Assembly: GCF_014645555.1 (NCBI RefSeq)
Contig: NZ_BMLY01000003.1
Location: 428,598 to 492,597 of the forward strand
Source: Silvimonas amylolytica
GTDB taxonomy: Bacteria > Pseudomonadota > Gammaproteobacteria > Burkholderiales > Chitinibacteraceae
Reading direction: 5' to 3'
DNA: 64,000 nt
Part shown: positions 47,435-56,176 of the stretch, in pieces
How the letters are laid out: every line of letters starts with the position of its first letter
How positions within the stretch are numbered: the stretch's first letter is position 1
Translations under genes and position numbers: made by a program
The notes under the pieces: generated by a model
Told to the model about the DNA's origin: nothing
The model's input: the letters and a program-made list of their open reading frames with translations, nothing else
Databases searched by the model: none

Positions 47435-47748
47435 GCGATAAAACGGATAAATGCCTGCATGCCTGCATATTAAACCGGGTCCACGGCACTGGCGCGGAGG
47501 ACTGCAAGCGCGGCCAAAAGAAAACGGCACACCGGCAAAAGCCGGGCACCGTTCCAGTCAAAATGAAGCCAAGGGGATTGCACCGGTTTAACGCCTTATC
47601 GAACATGCCCGATGACACGGTGCACAAAAAAAGCGGATCAGCGCATGCTGACGTGTCCACCGGAAACAAGGGCCGGCCGTTGTGTCGACACGCTTGTTAT
47701 TTGCCGGTCGCAAACAAGCGGTAGAGAGCGCAACAGGGAGACAACAAG
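47435..47748. other. Divergent control region of the DUF4337 cluster
   Basis: 314 bp between a minus-strand operon and the plus-strand second DUF4337 gene. It must contain both promoters, though no consensus pair is convincing. A direct repeat ATGCCTGCATGCCTGCAT occurs at 47451-47468. GGGAGA at 47735-47740 is the ribosome-binding site of the plus-strand gene. Confidence 0.4.
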
Positions 47749-48303
47749 ATGGATCTGGACGTATCGGTAGAAACGGGTGAGAAACACCTCAACCAGTGGG
47801 TTGGTATGGCCGTGTTGGCGTTTTCGGTCATCCTGGGTATTGCCAAAATCAAGGACGACAATATCGTGCAGGCAATGCAACTCTCAAAAATGCAGGCGGT
47901 AGACACCTGGAACCAGTACCAGGCGACCAAACTCAAGCTTCATCTTCTTGCAAACACTGATCTGCTACTATCTGCCCTTTTGCCCAGCGCCAAAGCCTCC
48001 ACCGCGCACGCGCAGCTTGCCGGAGAGGTCGTGCATTATCAGGCGGAGTTGCCGCAACTGAAGGCCAGCGCAGAAAGCCAGGATGCGGGCTACAACAAAC
48101 TGAACTATCGTGACGACCAGTTTGACCTTGCCGATGCCTTGCTCAGCATTGCCATGGCGCTGGCCGGTATCACGGCATTGACACGGTTGCGCTGGATGCT
48201 GATGGTCAGTGTGGCATTCGGGGCGGTGGGTACACTCTTTGTGCTGGCAGGTTTTAATGGCTGGCAGTTGCACCCGGACTGGATTGTCAATCTTTTGAGT
48301 TGA
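47749..48303 (+). CDS. DUF4337 membrane protein (copy 2)
   Basis: 184 residues, same organisation as the protein at 45776-46306: a helix near residues 18-33 (VGMAVLAFSVILGIAKI), a motif MQAVDTWNQYQATKLKLHL aligned with the DQWAYYQAKGVKLNLY of copy 1, a central helical region and two helices at the end. The motif identity argues for paralogy. GGGAGA is a good Shine-Dalgarno. Function unknown; the two copies sit on either side of the cytochrome and basic protein. Confidence 0.78.
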   Translation: MDLDVSVETGEKHLNQWVGMAVLAFSVILGIAKIKDDNIVQAMQLSKMQAVDTWNQYQATKLKLHLLANTDLLLSALLPSAKASTAHAQLAGEVVHYQAELPQLKASAESQDAGYNKLNYRDDQFDLADALLSIAMALAGITALTRLRWMLMVSVAFGAVGTLFVLAGFNGWQLHPDWIVNLLS

Positions 48304-48373
48304 TCGGCCGTCGCCGGGGCGACAGGTAACAAGGCCGGCTTTGCCGGACTGCATCAAGACAAGGCTTATAACA

Positions 48374-50107
48374 ATGATGAATCTGAACCGCTTTCAGTAC
48401 CTGCCGCGCCAGGTGGTCGAAACTGGCAATCGCTGGGACTGGGCGCTTTTGCCGCTGGTGCTGTCCGCTTTGGTATTGCTGGGCTACGGCGCCTCGCAAA
48501 TGGCCACGCCTTATCAGGTCGGCCAGCCGCTGCCGATCTCGTTGAACCCGGAATACCTGCCGTATTACCTGTTGCGCACTATCTTGCGCATGTTCATTGC
48601 CATGGGCGCATCGCTGGTATTTGCCTGCGTCTTTGCTGCATTGGCGGCCAAGGTACGCGCCGCAGAAAAAGTCCTGGTGCCGATGCTGGACATCCTCCAG
48701 TCCATCCCGATTCTGGGCTTTTTGTCGATCACCGTGACGGGTTTTATCGCGCTGTTTCCAGGCAATTTGCTTGGCGTGGAGTGCGCGGCTATTTTCGCCA
48801 TTTTTACGTCGCAAGCCTGGAATATGGCGTTCAGCCTGTACCAGTCGCTCAAAACCGTACCGACTGAACTGCAAGAAGCCGCACGGGTGTTCCAGATGTC
48901 CGGCTGGCACCGGTTCTGGCGTCTTGAATTGCCGTTTGCCATGCCTGGCTTGTTGTGGAACATGATGATGTCCATGTCCGGCGGCTGGTTCTTTGTGGTG
49001 GCCTCCGAGGCGATTTCGGTTTCGAACCAGGATATCAAACTGCCGGGCATGGGTTCTTATATTGCCGAAGCCATTCAGGCGCAGAATCTGCACGCCATCG
49101 GCTGGGCCATTCTGGCCATGCTGATCGGTATCTTGTTATATGACCAGTTGTTCTTCCGCCCGCTGCTGGCCTGGGCAGACAAGTTCCGTTTTGAAGAAAG
49201 CAGCGGTGGCACTGCGCAATCATCATGGTTGCTGACCTGGCTGCGCCGGACTGACCGGATGCAAGGCTCGGTACGCTGGTTGCTTGCCTTGATTGATCGC
49301 AGTTTCAAGTACTTTCGCAAGAAGTACGACGGCACATCGATTATGGCGCGGACTTCGGCCCGCAATCAGACTGCGGAACGTGTGTTTGATGCGGTGATTG
49401 CCGCGCTCACCATGTTCGCCATTTACCGGTTGGGGCACTTCATCCTGAGCGAAGTTGGCCTGGGTGAAGTGGGTCATGTGTTCTTGCTGGGTATTTACAC
49501 GTTGATTCGCGTGATGGTGCTGATTGCACTGGCGGCGCTCGTGTGGGTACCCATCGGGGTGTGGATTGGCATGAATCCGCGCTGGGCTGATCGGCTGCAG
49601 GCGGTTGCGCAGTTTCTGGCGGCGTTTCCGGCCAATCTGGTGTTTCCGCTGGCTGTTGTGATCATCGTCAAACTTCATCTGCATCCGGATATCTGGCTAT
49701 CGCCGCTGATCATCCTGGGGACGCAGTGGTACATCCTCTTTAACGTGATTGCGGGCGCTTCCAGCATTCCGACAGAACTGCGCTACGCCGCGCGCAACCT
49801 GGGCCTGACCGGCTGGCTGAAGTGGAAACGCTACATGTTGCCGGCGGTGTTTCCCAGCTTTGTGACCGGCGCCATTACCGCCAGCGGTGGATCGTGGAAC
49901 GCCAGCATCGTGGCTGAATATGTCACTTGGGGTAACACCACGCTGGAGGCGCATGGCCTGGGCAGTTACATCGCCCATATGACGGCGATTGGTGACTTCC
50001 CGCGCATTGCCCTGGGGATTGGTGTGATGTGTATTTTCGTGATGAGCCTGAACCATTTCCTGTGGCGTCGCTTGTATCGCATCGCCGAAGAACGCATGCA
50101 TTTCTGA
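48374..50107 (+). CDS. ABC transporter permease, two fused membrane domains (NitT/TauT type)
   Basis: 577 residues made of two tandem BPD-type permease units. The first covers about residues 15-270 (EAA loop LKTVPTELQEAARVFQMSGWHRF) and the second about 330-575 (SIPTELRYAARNLGLTGWLKW). The family carries nitrate, sulfonate, bicarbonate or related substrates. I start at ATG 48374 with AAGG upstream; ATG 48377 is adjacent. No substrate-binding protein is encoded in the vicinity. It precedes its ATPase gene by 88 bp. Confidence 0.88.
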   Translation: MMNLNRFQYLPRQVVETGNRWDWALLPLVLSALVLLGYGASQMATPYQVGQPLPISLNPEYLPYYLLRTILRMFIAMGASLVFACVFAALAAKVRAAEKVLVPMLDILQSIPILGFLSITVTGFIALFPGNLLGVECAAIFAIFTSQAWNMAFSLYQSLKTVPTELQEAARVFQMSGWHRFWRLELPFAMPGLLWNMMMSMSGGWFFVVASEAISVSNQDIKLPGMGSYIAEAIQAQNLHAIGWAILAMLIGILLYDQLFFRPLLAWADKFRFEESSGGTAQSSWLLTWLRRTDRMQGSVRWLLALIDRSFKYFRKKYDGTSIMARTSARNQTAERVFDAVIAALTMFAIYRLGHFILSEVGLGEVGHVFLLGIYTLIRVMVLIALAALVWVPIGVWIGMNPRWADRLQAVAQFLAAFPANLVFPLAVVIIVKLHLHPDIWLSPLIILGTQWYILFNVIAGASSIPTELRYAARNLGLTGWLKWKRYMLPAVFPSFVTGAITASGGSWNASIVAEYVTWGNTTLEAHGLGSYIAHMTAIGDFPRIALGIGVMCIFVMSLNHFLWRRLYRIAEERMHF

Positions 50108-50195
50108 TGCCTTTGCCGGGCATCCGGTTTCAAACCAAACCAACAATATCGCTGCAACACCCCACGCCGCACGGCTGGCGTAGAGGAGAAAACAA

Positions 50196-51524
50196 ATGGC
50201 AAATGCATTGATCGAAATGAAAGGTGTCGGCAAGTCTTTCCGCTCTGCGGATGGCTCGCAACGGGCTGTGCTCGAGGACGTGGATTTCACCCTGCATGAA
50301 GGGGAAATCGTCGCACTGTTGGGCCAGTCGGGTTCGGGCAAATCGACACTGTTGCGTCTGATGGCAGGGTTGATCTCTGCCGACAAGGGCGATGTGAACT
50401 ACCGCGGCCAACCGGTGTACGGCCCGACGCGTGGCGTGTCGATGGTGTTTCAATCGTTTGCGTTGTTCCCGTGGCTGACTGTACAGCAGAACGTGGAACT
50501 GGGTCTGGAAGCACGCGGCGTGGGTCTGGAAGAGCGTGAAAAGCGGGCTGAAGAAGCCATCGAACTGATTGGCCTTTCCGGTTTCAACGGCGCCTTGCCG
50601 CGCGAATTGTCCGGCGGTATGCGCCAGCGCGTCGGCATCGCCCGTGCACTGGTGGTCGAGCCCGATATCTTGCTGATGGATGAAGCGTTCTCTGCGCTCG
50701 ACGTGCTGACCGGTGAGCAACTGCGCGACGACATGCTGGAACTGTGGGAAAGCAAACAGACGCCTATGAAAGGCATTCTGGTGGTGTCGCACAATATTGA
50801 AGAAGCCGTGCTCATGGCTGATCGTGTGTTGATTTTCGCCAGCGATCCGGGCCGTGTTCGCGCTGAGCTGCGCATTTCTTTGCCGCGCCCGCGTAATCCG
50901 GAAAGCGTCGAAGTCCGCAGCCTGATCGATGAGGTCTATGCGCTGATGACAGCCCGTGCCCGCGCTGGCCGCGCGACGGACACGCACGAATTGCCGCTGG
51001 CCTACCGCCTGCCGGAAGCCGACGTCAGCCGTATGGAAAGCCTGCTGGAACTCTTGTCCGAGCCGCCATTCAATGGCCGTGCCGACCTCCCGGCGCTGGG
51101 TGAAGAAACAGAACTGACCGACGACGAATTGCTGCCGTTGGCCGAAGCGCTCCAGCTCTTGGGGCTGGCGCAAGTGGCACATGGCGATATCGCCATCACG
51201 CCGCTGGGCCATCGTTATGTGCAGGCAGAAAACACCATGCGCCAGGAAATCTTTGGCCAGCAGCTGCTCACGCACGTTCCGCTGGCTGCGCATATCCGTC
51301 ACAGTCTGGAGCAAACCGAGTCGGGCGAATTGCCAGAACAGGCCTTCCTCAAACTGTTGCGCGAGTCGCTGGATCAGGAAGAAGCGGAACGCGTGTTGCA
51401 GGTTGCCATTGAATGGGGTCGTTATGGTGAAGTGTATGAGTACGGTTTCCACACCGGCCTGATCGCGTTGCCAGAGCCGGACGACGACGAAGAAGAAAAA
51501 ACCGAAACACCCGCGGAGTCTTGA
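50196..51524 (+). CDS. ABC transporter ATP-binding protein with C-terminal AAA-associated domain
   Basis: 442 residues. Walker A GQSGSGKST (about 46-54), signature LSGGMRQRVGIARAL and Walker B ILLMDEAFSALD are complete. After the ATPase core (about 260) comes an extra domain of the ABC-associated winged-helix-like type (LSEPPFNGRADLPALGEE and HGDIAITPLGHRYVQAE), seen in nitrate/bicarbonate-type ATPases. The last residues are acidic (DDDEEEKTE). This domain probably senses substrate or intracellular signal. Partner is the permease upstream; the CDF gene follows without a gap. Confidence 0.9.
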   Translation: MANALIEMKGVGKSFRSADGSQRAVLEDVDFTLHEGEIVALLGQSGSGKSTLLRLMAGLISADKGDVNYRGQPVYGPTRGVSMVFQSFALFPWLTVQQNVELGLEARGVGLEEREKRAEEAIELIGLSGFNGALPRELSGGMRQRVGIARALVVEPDILLMDEAFSALDVLTGEQLRDDMLELWESKQTPMKGILVVSHNIEEAVLMADRVLIFASDPGRVRAELRISLPRPRNPESVEVRSLIDEVYALMTARARAGRATDTHELPLAYRLPEADVSRMESLLELLSEPPFNGRADLPALGEETELTDDELLPLAEALQLLGLAQVAHGDIAITPLGHRYVQAENTMRQEIFGQQLLTHVPLAAHIRHSLEQTESGELPEQAFLKLLRESLDQEEAERVLQVAIEWGRYGEVYEYGFHTGLIALPEPDDDEEEKTETPAES

Positions 51525-52682
51525 TTGCAAAGACCGGATTACCCCGCCGATACCCCCCGCCTGACCGAAAACACCCGGCAGGCTGTGGCAGCACGGACCT
51601 CCTGGGTGAGCGCGTGGGTCAACATTGTGCTGTCAGCTGCGCAGATCGTGATGGGTGTCTTCGCGCACTCGCAAGGTTTGATCGCAGATGGTCTGCATTC
51701 GCTGTCTGACCTGATTGCGGACTTTGTGGTGTTGCTGGCCAACAAGCACAGCCACAAAGCGGCGGACGAAGATCACCAGTACGGTCATGCGCGCTTTGAG
51801 AACGCGGCATCGCTGGCGCTGGGCGTGATTCTGCTGATCGTGGCGGCCGGGATGCTGTGGGGCGCGGTCGGCAAAATCCAGAACCACGAGAATATTGCCC
51901 GTGTGCACGCCACTGCGCTGTGGGTAGCGGTGATTGCCATCGTCGCCAAGGAATCGCTGTTCCGTTACATGCTGCGTGAAGCCAAGCGCGTCAATTCATC
52001 CATGCTGATCGCCAACGCCTGGCACGCCCGCTCTGACGCGGCGTCATCCGTCGTGGTGTTGATTGGCGTTGCGGGTAACCTGGCCGGTTTTCCGGTGCTG
52101 GACCCGTTGGCCGCGCTGATCGTGGCGTTTGTCGTCGGCCGTATGGGCTGGTCCTTCAGTTGGGATGCACTGAACGACCTGATGGACCGCGCGCTGCCGG
52201 TAGATGACGTTCGCAAGATTCAGGACGCATTGCGGTCTACACCGGGTGTGCTGGATGTACACGATTTGCGTACGCGCAAGATGGGCGATATGGCGCTGGT
52301 CGACGCCCATCTGGAAGTCGCACCGCGCATTAGCGTCAGTGAAGGGCATCATGTGGCCGTGCGGGCGCGGCAGGCCGTGCTGGCCCATTTCCCGGTGCTG
52401 GATGTGCAGATTCATATCGATCCGCGCGAAACGGTGGCATCGACTGCGCCTGACTTACCCTCCCGAGAGCAGGTGCTTGATCTCTTGACCAGCGCGTTGC
52501 CGGAGCTGGGTGCGCAGCAGTGGGACATCACCCTGCATTATCTGGACGGACGCCTCAATATCGCCGTGCAGTTAGAGCCCGCCGCGCCAGCGATCAATGA
52601 CTTTGCCGTACGGGCATTTCTCTCTGCCCGGTTGGCCGTGCCGGTGGATCTGTCGATCTGGCGACGCGAGTTGCCAGCGTAG
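51525..52682 (+). CDS. Cation diffusion facilitator (CDF) metal exporter
   Basis: 385 residues. Six membrane segments begin at AWVNIVLSAAQIVMGVFAHSQGLIADGLHSLSDLIADFVV; the HSxxD pair marks the metal site, with a second site in HARSDAASS. A cytoplasmic domain (about 215-385) follows. The start is TTG at 51525 immediately after the TGA of the ABC gene; GGAG lies 6 bases before it and there is no ATG near. That layout implies translational re-initiation. Substrate is Zn, Fe, Co or Mn; not decidable here. Confidence 0.9.
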   Translation: MQRPDYPADTPRLTENTRQAVAARTSWVSAWVNIVLSAAQIVMGVFAHSQGLIADGLHSLSDLIADFVVLLANKHSHKAADEDHQYGHARFENAASLALGVILLIVAAGMLWGAVGKIQNHENIARVHATALWVAVIAIVAKESLFRYMLREAKRVNSSMLIANAWHARSDAASSVVVLIGVAGNLAGFPVLDPLAALIVAFVVGRMGWSFSWDALNDLMDRALPVDDVRKIQDALRSTPGVLDVHDLRTRKMGDMALVDAHLEVAPRISVSEGHHVAVRARQAVLAHFPVLDVQIHIDPRETVASTAPDLPSREQVLDLLTSALPELGAQQWDITLHYLDGRLNIAVQLEPAAPAINDFAVRAFLSARLAVPVDLSIWRRELPA

Positions 52683-52764
52683 CCAGCGCTTGATCTGGCT
52701 TGATCGGATCGAAAACTCGCTTTCTGCAGGTCTATGCTGAATCTTCAGTACCGGAGACATCAGC

Positions 52765-54012
52765 ATGGCCGAATTACATATCGCTGATTTGCCCGCTGCA
52801 ATCCGCGAAGCGAAACGCGTGTTACGCCAGAAGCTGCCGCAATATCACGCGGTGTTTCTGGAGGTTGAAAGCGAAATGCGCCGCCAGGTCGCCGCGATCA
52901 CCGCCGAGCGAGAGCGAGGGCAGTCGGTGATCCCTGAGCTGGCGTTCAGCGACATTGCTGCTGGCACGGTAGACCCGGCCAGGGTCGCGCAGATCAAGGC
53001 GCGGGGCGCCTGTGTCATCCGCCGCGTTTTCAGCCCGGACCAGGCCAGCGCCTGGAATGATGATCTGGCCCGATACGTTGACAGCAACGGCTTCGAAGCG
53101 CGACTGGCGCACCGGGCTGAAGACAAATACTTTGGTGAGCTGGCATCTGGCAAACCGCAAATCTACGGCATTTACTGGTCCGGCCCGCAGGTTGCGGCGC
53201 GCCAGTCTGAAGCATTGACGCATGCCCGCGTATTCTTGAACCGCTTATGGCTCACCGAGAGTGAAGGTCGCCAGCATTTCGATCCCGAGCAGGTGCCGGT
53301 GTATGCCGATAGGGTGCGGCGGCGGCCGCCAGGGTCGGCGTCATTGGGGTTGTCGGCACACTGTGATGGCGGGTCGGTCGAGCGCTGGCTGGATGAAGCG
53401 TTCCGGCAAGTCTACCGGCATGTCTTTAATGGCGACTGGCGCCGCTATGACCCGTTTGATGCGGCCTGGCGCACACAAGTCAACGAGATCCCGTCGCCCG
53501 CCGTATGTTCCATGTTCCGCACGTTTCAAGGCTGGACGGCGCTCACCGCGCAAGGGCCAGGGGATGGCACTCTGCAGTTGATACCCATATCCAATGCGAT
53601 GGTTTATGTTTTGCTGCGTGCGTTGCAGGACGATGTGCCAGACGATGATCTGTGTGGCGCGTTGCCTGGCAGGGCACTGTCGCTGACCAGCCAATGGCAC
53701 GGTGTGCTGCAGCCCGCTTTGTCCAGCATTCCGCTCATGCAGCCCGGTGACACGGTGTTCTGGCACAGCGATGTGATTCATGCGGTAGAAGACGAACACA
53801 AAGGATCAGGCTGGAGCAACGTGATGTATATCGCCGCCACGCCCGGTTGCGCCAAGAACGACGCCTATCTGGCGCGGCAATTGCCAGCGTTTCTGGCAGG
53901 AAAAAGTCCGCCGGATTTTCCGGCGGACCATTTTGAGGTTGATTTCACCGGCCGCGCGACTGCGAACGCGCTGACCGGGATCGGCCGCAGACAGATGGGC
54001 CTGGAAGACTAA
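52765..54012 (+). CDS. DUF1479 protein (YbiU-like 2-oxoglutarate/iron oxygenase fold)
   Basis: 415 residues of DUF1479. The family has a jelly-roll resembling Fe(II)/2-oxoglutarate dioxygenases. Candidate metal ligands are His and Asp in [12 protein letters not shown] and the histidine of [20 protein letters not shown]-type [13 protein letters not shown] and EDKYFGE occur in the first half. A promoter before it would sit in the 82-bp gap after the CDF gene. Substrate unknown. It is convergent with the ferredoxin gene; stops are 3 bp apart. Confidence 0.85.
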   Translation: MAELHIADLPAAIREAKRVLRQKLPQYHAVFLEVESEMRRQVAAITAERERGQSVIPELAFSDIAAGTVDPARVAQIKARGACVIRRVFSPDQASAWNDDLARYVDSNGFEARLAHRAEDKYFGELASGKPQIYGIYWSGPQVAARQSEALTHARVFLNRLWLTESEGRQHFDPEQVPVYADRVRRRPPGSASLGLSAHCDGGSVERWLDEAFRQVYRHVFNGDWRRYDPFDAAWRTQVNEIPSPAVCSMFRTFQGWTALTAQGPGDGTLQLIPISNAMVYVLLRALQDDVPDDDLCGALPGRALSLTSQWHGVLQPALSSIPLMQPGDTVFWHSDVIHAVEDEHKGSGWSNVMYIAATPGCAKNDAYLARQLPAFLAGKSPPDFPADHFEVDFTGRATANALTGIGRRQMGLED

Positions 54013-54015
54013 ACC

Positions 54016-54324
54016 TCAGATTTTCAGGCGTTCCACAACCTTGCCATTCGCAAGATGGGATTCAACGATCTCATTGATGTCTTCTTCATCGACATAACGA
54101 TACCAGGTGCCTTCCGGGTAAATGACCATGACGGGACCGTCATCACAGCGATCCAGACAGCCCGCTTTGTTGATGCGAACCTTGCCCTGACCATTGAGTT
54201 TGAGCGCCTTGACGCGGTCTTTGGCATAGGCCTGCATATTGGCCGCTCCGCAATCGTTGCAAGAGGTTTCGCCCGGGCCGCGTTGATTGGTACAGAAGAA
54301 AACGTGGTATTTGAAATAGCTCAT
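54016..54324 (-). CDS. Thioredoxin-like [2Fe-2S] ferredoxin
   Basis: 102 residues. Cysteines C11 (VFFCTNQR), C22 and C25 (SCNDCG), and C56 and C60 (AGCLDRCDDGP) match the cluster-binding pattern of the thioredoxin-fold [2Fe-2S] ferredoxins such as those of Azotobacter and Aquifex. It lies 25 bp after the DUF2863 gene on the same strand and may share its transcript. Physiological partner not known. Confidence 0.9.
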   Translation of the reverse strand: MSYFKYHVFFCTNQRGPGETSCNDCGAANMQAYAKDRVKALKLNGQGKVRINKAGCLDRCDDGPVMVIYPEGTWYRYVDEEDINEIVESHLANGKVVERLKI

Positions 54325-54349
54325 GACGTGATCCTGTGGCTATGGACGC

Positions 54350-55441
54350 TTATTGCTGCGTCACCGGCGCAATATGCGCCGTCACAAAAAAGGGCAGTTC
54401 ACCGATCCGGTCCGGCTGGACCGTTTCAACGATGCGCACATCGTTGACCTGGCATTCGACCATCAACTGACGCACAAAATCCACCACCTGTTCGGTGCGA
54501 TCCAGTGGTGCCAGCGGCCAGACAAAGCCTTCCCAGCGTTCGCCGTCTTCCAGCCCACAGAACGTGATGCGGATTTCGCCAGACTCATGCGCGGCCAGCG
54601 TGATCACCGGGCTGCGACCGGCAGTACGGATGCTGCGCAGTGCATTGCTGGTGGCCACCTGGAGTTGGGTCTCCAGTTGGGTTACGCGACCGTTCTCCTG
54701 AGCGGCTAGCCAGGTTTGTGGCACACGCGGAATGGTAAACAGGGTCACGCCCCCGGTTTGCAACTGCTTGCCCAGTTCTTGCGCCAGCGGCACGCCCCAG
54801 GCGCCCACCTGGCCACCGATCTTCACTGCTGGCAACGCATCTTTGCGCTGGATGGCCACGCCAAACAGATAACGAACAAACACGCCTTCATCTTTGAGCG
54901 GTACCGGCGCGTCCTGGAACGTCACTGGCAAACCGCCACTGGCGTATTGCAATTGATCGCGCCAGCGCGAGATCTGGGCGGGGTTAACCTGAGCCATTTG
55001 CTCTGGGTGCGCCAGTTGGGACGACAGCCAGACATCTGCATCTGTGGCGAAAATGTCATGCTTTTTGAGTATTTCGCGCACGGCATCCACATCAGCCAAA
55101 CGGCCGGGCAGATTGGTTTGTCCTTTGACTCCGGCAACCAGAATTAAGGGGATGGCAAAGGGCACGGCCCATTGCTGGCTGTAAGAATCTGGCTTTTCGG
55201 CGGCCGAGCGCAGGGTGTCCCACAATATGCTGTAAGCATTTTCCGACGGTGCTTGAGTCAGCGCAGCGTTCAAAGCCGCGTGGTCATTGGCTTGCAACAA
55301 TTCGCACACCAGCGTGTAAAGGGTTTCTCTTTTAGCCTTGACCGCATCTGCCTCGCGTTCGGTCAAGAGCGACATCAGGGCGCGAATTACCGGATTGGCG
55401 GCATTCACGCGTGGGTACATTCTGGGGTCGGGCAGGGTCAT
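54350..55441 (-). CDS. DUF2863 family protein
   Basis: 363 residues. The region VPFAIPLILVAG, a helical middle (KHDIFATDADVWLSSQLAHPEQM), YLFGVAIQRKDALPA and the end EIRITFCGLEDGERWEGFVWPLAP fit DUF2863, a betaproteobacterial family with no assigned function. I place the start at ATG 55441; the frame is open further upstream. It is divergent from the small-RNA unit and wbuC, and likely co-transcribed with the ferredoxin gene. Confidence 0.7.
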   Translation of the reverse strand: MTLPDPRMYPRVNAANPVIRALMSLLTEREADAVKAKRETLYTLVCELLQANDHAALNAALTQAPSENAYSILWDTLRSAAEKPDSYSQQWAVPFAIPLILVAGVKGQTNLPGRLADVDAVREILKKHDIFATDADVWLSSQLAHPEQMAQVNPAQISRWRDQLQYASGGLPVTFQDAPVPLKDEGVFVRYLFGVAIQRKDALPAVKIGGQVGAWGVPLAQELGKQLQTGGVTLFTIPRVPQTWLAAQENGRVTQLETQLQVATSNALRSIRTAGRSPVITLAAHESGEIRITFCGLEDGERWEGFVWPLAPLDRTEQVVDFVRQLMVECQVNDVRIVETVQPDRIGELPFFVTAHIAPVTQQ

Positions 55442-55528
55442 GAGGGTGTCTGGCAAAAAGTTAAAATTATACGCTTTTGTACGTAACAACTGGGGTTGCA
55501 AGATCGTAATTCCAGACCCTTGAATTGT

Positions 55529-55557
55529 TTGACAATCCCCAATGATTTCGATAAATT
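55529..55557 (+). promoter_or_regulatory. Strong sigma-70-like promoter of a candidate small RNA
   Basis: TTGACA at 55529-55534 (perfect -35), a 17-base spacer, and TAAATT at 55552-55557 (4 of 6 with TATAAT). The start point should be near 55563. It lies on the plus strand between divergent genes and points at the terminator hairpin at 55623-55654. Confidence 0.7.
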
Positions 55558-55562
55558 TGAAG

Positions 55563-55654
55563 GCCTGTTGGGATGCAGCAGCTGCGTCTTGATAGTTTCT
55601 CCTTTGTAGATGTTGTTGGTGGACCCGGGGTTAAATGTCCCCGGGTTTTTTTTC
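55563..55654 (+). ncRNA. Candidate regulatory small RNA with anti-Shine-Dalgarno tract
   Basis: About 90 nucleotides from a predicted start near 55563 to the U-run. It has three parts. A 5' hairpin, GATGCAGC/GCTGCGTC (55572-55588, one G-U). An unpaired pyrimidine-rich stretch 55589-55620 with TTTCTCCTTTG (55596-55606), complementary to a Shine-Dalgarno such as CAAAGGAGAAA. A terminator ACCCGGGG/CCCCGGGT with eight T. Such architecture is that of Hfq-dependent small RNAs that block ribosome binding. Alternatively it is a terminated leader of wbuC. No protein is encoded in it. Confidence 0.6.
55623..55654 (+). terminator. Intrinsic terminator of the candidate small RNA
   Basis: A perfect 8-bp GC-rich stem with an 8-base loop is followed by eight uninterrupted T (from 55646). 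It stops 19 bp before the wbuC start. On the minus strand the hairpin is not followed by T, so it acts only on plus-strand transcripts. Confidence 0.85.
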
Positions 55655-55672
55655 GCCTGGAGTTTCCAATCC

Positions 55673-56161
55673 ATGTCTGATGCCGTGTTGATCGACCAGA
55701 ACATGCTGGCCCAATTGAGCGTAGAAGCCGCTGCCGCGCCGCGTTTGCGCAAAAACCGCAACTTCCATGAGCACAATGAAGATCTGTGTCATCGCATGCT
55801 CAACGCCCTGCAGCCGGGGACTTATGTCCAGCCGCACTGTCACCTGGATGCGACAAAGGAAGAATCGATCATTGCTTTGAGCGGTCGTCTGGGCTGCCTT
55901 GTTTTTGACAAAACCGGTAAGGTTGTTCAGGCGTGCGAATTGGTGCCGGGTGGTCAGAATGTGGGTATCAACATCCCTGCCGGGACATTCCACAGCCTTG
56001 TGGCGCTAGAGCCCAACTCTGTGTTTTTTGAGAGTAAACAGGGCCCGTACACGCCGATCTCTGCCGCCGAAAAAGCACCGTGGGCGCCTGCAGAAGGAGA
56101 GTCCTCCTGTGCGGACTACCTTTCATTCATGCTGCAGCATTTTACGGGCAAGGCCGTTTGA
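55673..56161 (+). CDS. wbuC: WbuC-family cupin-fold metalloprotein
   Basis: 162 residues. The cupin metal motif is QPHCHLDATKEESIIALSGRLG (His, His and Glu ligands) at about residues 60-80, with the second motif IPAGTFHSLVAL near 103-114. WbuC proteins occur in O-antigen clusters and scattered elsewhere, with unknown reaction. GGAG 10 bases before ATG 55673 is the ribosome site; a terminator just upstream would isolate the gene unless read through, so it may depend on a promoter after 55654 or on antitermination. Confidence 0.85.
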   Translation: MSDAVLIDQNMLAQLSVEAAAAPRLRKNRNFHEHNEDLCHRMLNALQPGTYVQPHCHLDATKEESIIALSGRLGCLVFDKTGKVVQACELVPGGQNVGINIPAGTFHSLVALEPNSVFFESKQGPYTPISAAEKAPWAPAEGESSCADYLSFMLQHFTGKAV

Positions 56162-56176
56162 AACGCAGACACCGGA

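Noticed and set aside
47451-47468. Short direct repeat TGCCTGCA-TGCCTGCA
   Set aside because: Only two copies and no structure; probably chance or a minor slippage event.
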